From: Endozoicomonas_A sp049275935 | GTDB taxonomy: Bacteria; Pseudomonadota; Gammaproteobacteria; Pseudomonadales; Endozoicomonadaceae | NCBI RefSeq assembly: GCF_049275935.1 | Contig: NZ_CP184830.1 | Coordinates: 3,162,001-3,226,000, forward strand | Length of the DNA: 64,000 bases | Reading direction: 5' to 3' | In this document: in pieces, positions 58,941 through 64,000 of the stretch | Layout: the number at the start of each line of letters is the position of its first letter | Numbering within the stretch: position 1 is the first letter of the stretch | Position numbers and translations under genes: made by a program | The notes under the pieces: generated by a model | What the model was told of the DNA's origin: nothing | What the model saw: the letters and a program-made list of their open reading frames with translations, nothing else | Databases searched by the model: none

Positions 58941-59276
58941 GTGAACCACGATAAAGACACAGATGATTTCTTTAATGCCATCAGTCGCATAGAGGTCAGT
59001 GTAAAAAACTCACAGGACGATATTAGGAAGCTGTACCTGCACAGCGCACGGCAGGAAATAGCTATTGAGTCACTTAATGAAAAGATTGACGCTAACCAGC
59101 AAGAAGTTCGCCAATACCAGCAAGAAAATCGTGAACGTTTTGACAAGATTGACGTTAACCTGCAAGAAAATCGTGAACGTTTTGACAAGATCGACGCTAA
59201 CCAGCAAGAAAACCGTGAACGTTTTGACAAGATTGAAGACACTCTGGCTATCATTGTAAACCACCTCCAAAAATAA
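58941..59276 (+). CDS. Coiled-coil protein with three 14-residue repeats
   Basis: The 111-residue product starts at GTG and is almost wholly helical and hydrophilic. Residues about 61-102 contain three near-identical repeats of the type QENRERFDKIDANQ. The upstream sequence resembles that of the coiled-coil gene at 37903. No known family is recognised; the repeats suggest a multimerising coil. The 97 bp after it carry a hairpin (see 59287-59347). Confidence 0.6.
   Translation: MNHDKDTDDFFNAISRIEVSVKNSQDDIRKLYLHSARQEIAIESLNEKIDANQQEVRQYQQENRERFDKIDVNLQENRERFDKIDANQQENRERFDKIEDTLAIIVNHLQK
59121..59246 (+). repeat. Three direct 42-bp repeats inside the coiled-coil gene
   Basis: Each unit begins CAAGAAAAYCGTGAACGTTT and continues TGACAAGAT; the three copies are adjacent, in frame, and differ at only a few bases. 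Copy-number change would lengthen the coil by 14 residues per unit. Confidence 0.85.
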
Positions 59277-59286
59277 CCACGGCACC

Positions 59287-59347
59287 TGACAACAGCATCC
59301 ACGGGACTTCTCCCGTGATGCAAAAGGCTGTCTTTTAGCTGTTGTCA
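59287..59347. repeat. Nested inverted repeat (possible structured element or terminator)
   Basis: TGACAACAGC (59287-59296) and GCTGTTGTCA (59338-59347) pair perfectly. Inside, ACGGGA (59301-59306) and TCCCGT (59311-59316) pair with a 4-base loop. It follows the coiled-coil gene on the plus strand. The flanking AAAACCGGGGTCAGGTCTTT (59391) recurs, changed, near 60110 and 61033. Confidence 0.6.
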
Positions 59348-59474
59348 ACTTACCAAGCTTGGCGAGGGTTACTGATAATAGAAAGAAAACCGGGGTCAGG
59401 TCTTTCATCGTTCACAATGTAACCCAACATCCTTATTATACTTTGTATTGTCCGATGCCAGAATAACACTAATG

Positions 59475-59756
59475 CTAAGGGCTGATTTTCAAACTCACTC
59501 CCAGAGCCTGAAGAATTTTGAACACTGTTTCAAACCTTGGTTTCGCACCTGGTGCCAGGGCTTTGTATAGACTTTCCCGACCAAGGCCTGAGTCATTGGC
59601 TATCTTCTGCATCCCTGTTGCCTTGGCGATATCACCAATAGCCGATAAGAGCAAAGCCTGGTCACCCGTTTCAATGACAGCATTCAGGTACTCTGCAATC
59701 GTTTCACTGTCGTCAAGATACTCTGATGCATCAAAGGTCTTTAGCTTCCTGCTCAT
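59475..59756 (-). CDS. Addiction-module antidote protein (XRE type)
   Basis: The 93-residue product has a typical start (FDASEYLDDSETIAEYLNAV) and an XRE-like helix-turn-helix (TGMQKIANDSGLGRESLYKA, then KPRFETVFKILQALGVSL). This matches antidotes that pair with RelE-like killer proteins. The gene follows the toxin frame by 1 bp. The toxin is broken (59758-60055), so this is an orphan antitoxin. Confidence 0.9.
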   Translation of the reverse strand: MSRKLKTFDASEYLDDSETIAEYLNAVIETGDQALLLSAIGDIAKATGMQKIANDSGLGRESLYKALAPGAKPRFETVFKILQALGVSLKISP

Positions 59757-59757
59757 G

Positions 59758-60055
59758 TCATGCCTCCAGATTTTTTAAAATGGCTTTTGCTTTTTCAATG
59801 TCTCTGGACTGGCTGGACTTGTCACCACCATTGAGTAATACGATGATGATATCCTTTTGCCTGGCAAAGTAGATCCTATAGCCTGCCCCCCTAGTGCACC
59901 CGAAGCTCTGACACTTTGCCTCCAACTGATTTCCAGTCCCCGATGTGCCCCTGCTCCAGCAATTTCAGAGAGGCCAGGATTCGAGCCTTGCCCGGCTTGT
60001 CTTTGAGTTTGTTCAACCACTTCTCGAAGTGGTCAGTGGTCTTGAGCAAGTACAT
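59758..60055 (-). pseudogene. RelE/HigB-like killer protein, broken by stop and frameshift
   Basis: From ATG at 60055 the frame reads MYLLKTTDHFEKWLNKLKDK, then GKARILASLKLLEQGHIGDW and KVSELRVH before TAG in a run of G (about 59892). Another frame then gives YRIYFARQKDIIVLLNGGDK and ends EKAKAILKNLEA with TGA at 59758-59760. A base change plus an extra G in the homopolymer disrupted a complete toxin. Confidence 0.85.
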
Positions 60056-60149
60056 TAAAGAAGTATGTATCCATTTGGATACGTGTTCAAGTTACAAAAA
60101 CCGGAAAGGAAAACCGGGGCCAGGAAAACCATGTTCAGGTCTTTCATTG

Positions 60150-60566
60150 TCAATCCTTATTAAAACTGCGCATAACTTCTTCTGCGAACCCGTTAATTTC
60201 ATCAACATGGTTTTCTATAACAGATTTGAGAATAGCTATGTTCAATTTTTGGTACTCATGAACCGCTATATTCCTGAACCCCACCATTTTTGTCATACTG
60301 ACTGTGAGTGGGGCTGATACTAGTCCATGATCGTTTAGTAGCTGGAAAGATTCTCTGGCATTCTGGGGGATTCCCAATTTTTTCAGTTTGATAACGTAGT
60401 TCGCCATATCCTGGGCAGCCTGGCAGGCTCTCTGAATATTCAGAATTATAGAATCCTGCTGAGTGTAATTTGTCGCCAGTTCAGACTCATGACCTTTGTA
60501 TTCTTCATTAATACGGGCAATACAGCGCTGAATGATTGAGTATTTGTTAAGAATAATGTCATTCAT
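60150..60566 (-). CDS. hepT: HepT-like HEPN ribonuclease toxin (DUF86)
   Basis: From MNDIILNKYSIIQRCIARIN (138 residues) the protein has the DUF86 plan: NYTQQDSIILNIQRACQAAQ, DMANYVIKLKKLGIPQNARE, and MVGFRNIAVHEYQKLN. RNIAVHEY is the Rx4HxY catalytic motif. The upstream frame to 60659 overlaps mntA too far to be real. It overlaps mntA by 8 bp. In characterised MntA/HepT systems the antitoxin AMPylates this motif. Confidence 0.92.
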   Translation of the reverse strand: MNDIILNKYSIIQRCIARINEEYKGHESELATNYTQQDSIILNIQRACQAAQDMANYVIKLKKLGIPQNARESFQLLNDHGLVSAPLTVSMTKMVGFRNIAVHEYQKLNIAILKSVIENHVDEINGFAEEVMRSFNKD

Positions 60567-60963
60567 TACGCAGCCTTCTTTGTAAGTCGTCCAGGATTTC
60601 CCGTCTATCGTATTGTAGCTGCTGGTACAACGACATAACCTGGAGTTCGAATAAGTCACAGGTTAGGGTATCTTGCTGCCACAGCCAGATTCCTGTATTG
60701 ATCACTTCATGCTGTAGTACAGTAGTTGCTGCGCGTAAATCTATCAGGTCAATATTGGTATTCACCTGGCTGGCTAGTGTCTGGGCGTTTTCCCATAGTT
60801 CAACCGGGTCAGCCATACCGTCAATCAAAATACCCAAGTCTATGTCACTTTCTTTATTGGCTGTGCCGTTGGCATGGCTCCCAAAGAGCAGTATACCTTG
60901 TGACAAGTCACCATAAGCTTGCCTGAGAAATGAGATGATGACTGCCTTGTGCAGTGGTTCCAT
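60559..60963 (-). CDS. mntA: MntA-like nucleotidyltransferase antitoxin
   Basis: The 134-residue product has the minimal nucleotidyltransferase signature GSHANGTANKESDIDLGILI (GSx10DxD). The third Asp lies in TNIDLIDL. Its C-terminus overlaps hepT. In the known pair it adds AMP to the toxin's Tyr and silences it. Both members look intact. Confidence 0.92.
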   Translation of the reverse strand: MEPLHKAVIISFLRQAYGDLSQGILLFGSHANGTANKESDIDLGILIDGMADPVELWENAQTLASQVNTNIDLIDLRAATTVLQHEVINTGIWLWQQDTLTCDLFELQVMSLYQQLQYDRREILDDLQRRLRNE

Positions 60964-61067
60964 TGGTTTGATATTAGCTCTATCGGTAATGGTTTAGGCA
61001 ACGTAACTTTTTTGCCGGGTTTTTCCAAGGAAAAACCGGGGTCTGGGCTTTCATTTGGAGTCTGACC

Positions 61068-61175
61068 ATGATTGAGATGAACCCTTTCGCCTGGGCTCTG
61101 GCTATTTTCTTTTCCATTGTCTGTGCACTGGTGATCTGGGTTAAGTACCTGAACCGTAATGATCATAAAAAATAG
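61068..61175 (+). CDS. Small single-span membrane peptide (35 residues)
   Basis: The frame MIEMNPFAWALAIFFSIVCA, then LVIWVKYLNRNDHKK has one hydrophobic helix (about residues 6-25) followed by a basic tail. The composition is protein-like, but no ribosome-binding site stands out (TTGGAG lies 9-14 bases upstream). It may be a real small membrane protein or the remnant of one; function is unknown. Confidence 0.4.
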   Translation: MIEMNPFAWALAIFFSIVCALVIWVKYLNRNDHKK

Positions 61176-61339
61176 CTGCTGGTTTCAGGTCTTCCATATC
61201 TGCTATGTAACTGTCAGCCGAATAGTGCGTAAACCCATTGATGTCTTTCTTAAGAAACAGCAGGGAAGTCAGTGTAAAAAGCTGATTTTCACTGTTGGTG
61301 TTGAATTTCTGGTGATTATCAAAGGCAATTATTGGGCTG

Positions 61340-61371
61340 CTATTGGCTACGATTTGCGAAGTATCCTCGGC
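61340..61371 (-). pseudogene. PIN-like (DUF3368) toxin start after UPF0175 gene
   Basis: Just beyond the UPF0175 stop the minus strand encodes IVANSSPIIAFDN, which resembles the start of DUF3368 PIN proteins (VVxNTSPLIAL), the usual partner of UPF0175. No start codon and no later PIN motif is recognised, so it looks like another toxin reduced to its first strand. Confidence 0.4.
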
Positions 61372-61626
61372 TTATCCAAGGTTTTCAAGGTCACTGTCCA
61401 GATCCGCAGGGTCATGGTCAACTACAGGAATGCCTTGTGCACCCAGAATCTGGATAAAATCACCCAGTGGAACCCGGGCTATCCTGGCCCCTTTAGCAAG
61501 GGTAACCACGTCATTTCGAAACAAATGAATGGCCAGGTTAATTGCCACTCCCTGTTCCAGTATTTGGTCTGTAAATGGAATGCCCAACAGAGCATTCAGG
61601 TCAGGTGTTTCCAACGCTGTTTTCAT
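61372..61626 (-). CDS. UPF0175 family antitoxin-like protein
   Basis: The 84-residue product matches UPF0175: INLAIHLFRNDVVTLAKGAR, then IARVPLGDFIQILGAQGIPV and the acidic DLDSDLENLG end. The central segment is a helix-turn-helix. Members usually precede a DUF3368 PIN toxin. Its ATG overlaps the stop of the HI0074-like gene (ATGA). Confidence 0.85.
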   Translation of the reverse strand: MKTALETPDLNALLGIPFTDQILEQGVAINLAIHLFRNDVVTLAKGARIARVPLGDFIQILGAQGIPVVDHDPADLDSDLENLG

Positions 61627-61797
61627 GACCAGGTTTCATCGCTCATGCTTACATAAAGCTTTACGGAATCTTTGATAAAGGCATCCATAATATTTAGTGC
61701 AGCTTTTGCTTTTTTCCCATCGTAGTCGTGAGAAGTTCCGATGCGAGTGTCTGCGTATGTCATCCACTGAGCGACATCAGATGTTAGTAAGCGGTTC
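61623..61797 (-). pseudogene. HI0074-like protein, C-terminal part (split by ISAs1 copy 3)
   Basis: The minus strand reads LTSDVAQWMTYADTRIGTSH, then DYDGKKAKAALNIMDAFIKD and SVKLYVSMSDETWS before TGA, continuing the frame at 63060-63311 once ISAs1 and one TAAGCGGTTC are removed. RIGTSHDY is the conserved Rx4HxY-like region of this nucleotidyltransferase-substrate-binding family. Confidence 0.88.
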
Positions 61798-63059
61798 TAG
61801 GGAAAAATCATGAAACCCCACACCCAGCAAGGACTTCAGACAGGTATTGTGTGTTCATGGCTGCCTTTTTCTGTTTACGCTTTAAGCCTGCTTTAAAGGT
61901 TTTGGTATTGTTCAACATATTCACTGCCATATGTCGAAAACCTGTGAGCATTTCAGCGGCATTGCCCCTTCTGATTCGACAATCATCTTCTCGCATTGCA
62001 ACATCCATTTTCCAATGGAGTTTATTTTCGATCGCCCAATGCTCTCTTGCAGCATGTGAAAATTCTTCTGCTGTTAACTTCGCAGAGGAGATATAATAAC
62101 GGACACTGATATCATCAGCATTGAACACTTTATCTTCCATTCTTGCAGAGAAAATAATCCCGAGTGTTTTCATTCCTTTCCAATCAAAAGAAAAATTAAC
62201 GAACTCATCAAAGGTATCACTTACAATGTGAAGGCGTGTTTCCATTCTACCATGGCTTTTCTCTTCGATTCTGAAAGTATCACCATTCCATTGATTCACT
62301 TTTTCAACAGAGAAATGTTTCTCAAATGCTTCATAAAGCTTACCCTGGTTGCCTTTTACCGCTAACAAATAATCAGCGCCTTTATCAACGATTTTCTTGG
62401 CAATATCCCTCTGACACCCCATGGCGTCTATAGTGATGAGGCAGCCACGGATTTCCAGGAGATCGAGCAATTCAGGTATGGCGGTAATCTCGTTACTTTT
62501 ATCATTAATTTTAATTTGACCAAGAACCAATTCGTTTGCAGTCGCAAATGCACTCACCATGTGAATTGCACCTTTGTCCTTGCCTTTATCGTAAGAGCCT
62601 CTTGCTGTTTTTCCATCAATTGCAATGATCTCACCATTGGTTGTCTGGTGACAGGCTTGCATCCACTCAATAAAGCATTTCTGGAATTGCTTTGGGTTAA
62701 TAGCAGCAACTACTCTGGAAATTGTATGATGTGAAGGAATACCGTATCCAAATTCACCATACTTTTTTAACCATTGCAGTCTTTCATTGCCGAAGTCTTC
62801 AATTTCTTCCCAACCTTCACAACCTGCAATGACAGCACAGATGGTTAAGAGCAGAATATCAGCAAGTTTATGATCTACTTTCCATTGCTGACGTGCGTCA
62901 TAAATGACAGATAGCCTATTCATTAAATCAAATGCATTCATTTCCAGAACATCCAAATCTTTTTTGTATAAGACAATGGATGTGTATTTTACTCTATAGG
63001 TAGAAATCCTTATAGCCATTGAGCCCAGTGGCTTCGGGGGCTTTCATGATTTTTCCCTA
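61798..63059 (-). mobile_element. ISAs1-family element copy 3, with 10-bp target duplication
   Basis: The 1262-bp element is flanked by TAAGCGGTTC at 61788-61797 and 63060-63069. Its ends are TAGGGAAAAATCATG and CATGATTTTTCCCTA. It split the HI0074-like gene. Confidence 0.95.
61808..63019 (-). CDS. ISAs1-family transposase (copy 3)
   Basis: Predicted protein identical to copies 1 and 2. It shares with copy 2 the silent CCCAACC variant, so copies 2 and 3 are closest. DDE residues are present; the element may be active. Confidence 0.95.
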   Translation of the reverse strand: MAIRISTYRVKYTSIVLYKKDLDVLEMNAFDLMNRLSVIYDARQQWKVDHKLADILLLTICAVIAGCEGWEEIEDFGNERLQWLKKYGEFGYGIPSHHTISRVVAAINPKQFQKCFIEWMQACHQTTNGEIIAIDGKTARGSYDKGKDKGAIHMVSAFATANELVLGQIKINDKSNEITAIPELLDLLEIRGCLITIDAMGCQRDIAKKIVDKGADYLLAVKGNQGKLYEAFEKHFSVEKVNQWNGDTFRIEEKSHGRMETRLHIVSDTFDEFVNFSFDWKGMKTLGIIFSARMEDKVFNADDISVRYYISSAKLTAEEFSHAAREHWAIENKLHWKMDVAMREDDCRIRRGNAAEMLTGFRHMAVNMLNNTKTFKAGLKRKQKKAAMNTQYLSEVLAGCGVS

Positions 63060-63311
63060 TAAGCGGTTCTCATTGGCTATCCGAAACAGCGGCTTTGGAC
63101 TGTTAGGCACATCAGGGAGACCAAGGCCTTCTTTCAGGTAGTGTTTCAGGGCTTTCCATAAGCAGTCGTAGCAGGTTACATACCGCCGGATAACGGATTC
63201 AGAAACTGCTTCCTGAATCCATGAAGGTAATGAGGTATCCAGAGTTTGCCAATTTCCGAATTGCGATTCTAGAAGCACAAGTGACTGCTTGAACTTTCCA
63301 AAGTCGATCAT
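63060..63311 (-). pseudogene. HI0074-like nucleotidyltransferase substrate-binding protein, N-terminal part
   Basis: From MIDFGKFKQSLVLLESQFGN the frame continues LPSWIQEAVSESVIRRYVTC, then YDCLWKALKHYLKEGLGLPD. This is typical of HI0074-family partners of minimal nucleotidyltransferases. It enters ISAs1 copy 3 after ANENRL. The combined product would be about 140 residues. Confidence 0.88.
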
Positions 63312-63350
63312 TTTTTCACCCATGTGCTTTTGGTTACTCTTCATCACCCA

Positions 63351-63554
63351 TTACAGGTGATTTTTTAGCCACTGAGCACAATCGCTACGATCTTGTGTAA
63401 CTTGCGTATTATTGAGAGCATCATGGTCATCCAGAACATCATGCTCTGCAGACCTTGTCTTCAAAGCCTCTTTTTTCCACTCAGGCCAGTCGGCTGTCAA
63501 CTTTTTTGTGCTTTTCAGATAACGCAGAAAATTACTCTCTGTTTTCTTTTTCAT
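63351..63554 (-). CDS. Small hydrophilic protein of unknown function
   Basis: The 67-residue product (MKKKTESNFLRYLKSTKKLT, then ADWPEWKKEALKTRSAEHDV) is charged and probably helical. It lies between the nucleotidyltransferase and HI0074-like genes on the same strand, so it could be a TA component. No family is recognised. Confidence 0.5.
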   Translation of the reverse strand: MKKKTESNFLRYLKSTKKLTADWPEWKKEALKTRSAEHDVLDDHDALNNTQVTQDRSDCAQWLKNHL

Positions 63555-63663
63555 GGTTTTCTACCTTCAGCTTAAGGTAAGACAAATATAGTTTTACTTT
63601 AAGGTGCGTAGAGTAGGAAACCAGGTTCAGCTCAAAAAACTGAGGTTAGGGGATTTTTCAGTT

Positions 63664-63954
63664 TTATATCGGCTCTGCCTGGCTAAGAACTTCTTCTCTG
63701 ATCGAGTCTGAAAGTGAGCCGGGGGTCAGGATGTCGACTTTTACACCGGTTAGCTGCTTTAGCTTGTGGCGAATCGCTCCAATATCAAATAGGGTCATGC
63801 CCTGATCTGGGTCAATCAGTATGTCCAGGTCACTGGTTTCGGTGTCTGTTCCATTCAGTACAGAGCCAAATACTCTGGCATTGGCCGCTTTATGCTCTTT
63901 TATGATGGCCTTGATCTTTACCCGGTATTTTTTTAATGCTGCCGATGGTCTCAT
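63664..63954 (-). CDS. HI0073-like minimal nucleotidyltransferase
   Basis: The 96-residue product carries GSVLNGTDTETSDLDILIDP (GSx10DxD), and a third acidic site in VKVDILTPGSL. It ends SIREEVLSQAEPI, characteristic of HI0073/MNT proteins. Such proteins pair with HI0074- or HEPN-type partners; the nearest partner here (63060-63311) is split by ISAs1. The 46 bp to the window end show nothing. Confidence 0.9.
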   Translation of the reverse strand: MRPSAALKKYRVKIKAIIKEHKAANARVFGSVLNGTDTETSDLDILIDPDQGMTLFDIGAIRHKLKQLTGVKVDILTPGSLSDSIREEVLSQAEPI

Positions 63955-64000
63955 GGGATGCCTCAGCCGATAGTCGTTTCTACCTAGTCTTAGTCGGTCA

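Noticed and set aside
59775..60020. Minus-strand open frame of 81 codons as an unknown protein
   Set aside because: It is a shadow of the broken RelE-like toxin; the other frames give recognisable toxin sequence on both sides of the lesion.
61159..61656. Plus-strand open frame of 165 codons
   Set aside because: Antisense to UPF0175, whose minus-strand sequence matches its family well.

Overview
The window looks like the accessory-rich chromosome of a marine, probably host-associated gammaproteobacterium. A YbiT-type ABC-F ATPase, a GalU and an ssrA (tmRNA) gene encoding a tag ANEDNFQGALAA are gammaproteobacterial in character. The load of insertion sequences, toxin-antitoxin (TA) modules and secreted paralogues resembles Endozoicomonas and relatives. 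That genus-level guess is inference, not a search result.

Layout. 1-4.9 kb is ordinary: an ECF sigma/ChrR-type anti-sigma pair, a methyltransferase, ybiT, an FKBP isomerase and a small membrane protein, with five exact DnaA-box 9-mers. 5-6.2 kb has two paralogous small exported proteins. 6.4-8.0 kb is a hipBA operon. 8.3-13.8 kb is a tandemly duplicated two-gene locus (called A and B here) of exported proteins of unknown family. One B protein is intact and carries a His-Asp-Gln-Cys pattern like YopJ/CE-clan enzymes; one A protein carries a long Lys/Arg-rich, nuclear-localisation-like insert. The third B copy is cut by an IS3-family element, itself split by an IS21-family element that has a clean 5-bp target duplication. 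17.9-21.1 kb holds ssrA, galU, a vpsP-like gene and a cpsB-like PHP phosphatase.

21.2-28.7 kb reads as an integron-like cassette array without an integrase: hicAB, higBA, two small exported or membrane proteins, a dead gene and a REase-like/HEPN plus RusA operon. These are separated by attC-like inverted structures with GTTATGC/GTTAGCC cores, and fragments of a group II intron lie exactly in the cores. A complete IS1634-family element sits inside the array. The array separates galU-vpsP-cpsB from the rest of an exopolysaccharide cluster on the same strand: O-antigen ligase/polymerase (30.8 kb), polyprenyl glycosylphosphotransferase, VanZ-like protein and phosphomannomutase. 

35.6-47.3 kb is a TA and decay zone: brnTA, rnlAB, Phd/AbrB antitoxins followed by PIN toxins cut to their first residues, a NadS-like/RelE pair, one full manC plus at least three manC remnants, a fcl (GDP-fucose synthase) remnant, and dRS3-like tandem repeats. 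47.5-56.9 kb is a low-GC polysaccharide assembly cluster, all on the minus strand: SGNH hydrolase, putative polysaccharide lyase lipoprotein, hexapeptide acetyltransferase, Wzy, pyruvyl transferase, Wzx, GT4, GT2 and a PssE/PssD (Alg13/Alg14-like) pair. 57-64 kb contains two of the three identical ISAs1-family elements and several TA modules or their ruins (MntA/HepT, HEPN/MNT remnant, HI0074-like gene split by ISAs1, UPF0175, antitoxin with a broken toxin).

The genes fit one theme: an envelope polysaccharide locus supplied by GalU, ManB and ManC (UDP-glucose, GDP-mannose) that has repeatedly been invaded by cassettes, TA modules and IS elements. All functional assignments come from reading motifs; no database search was possible.
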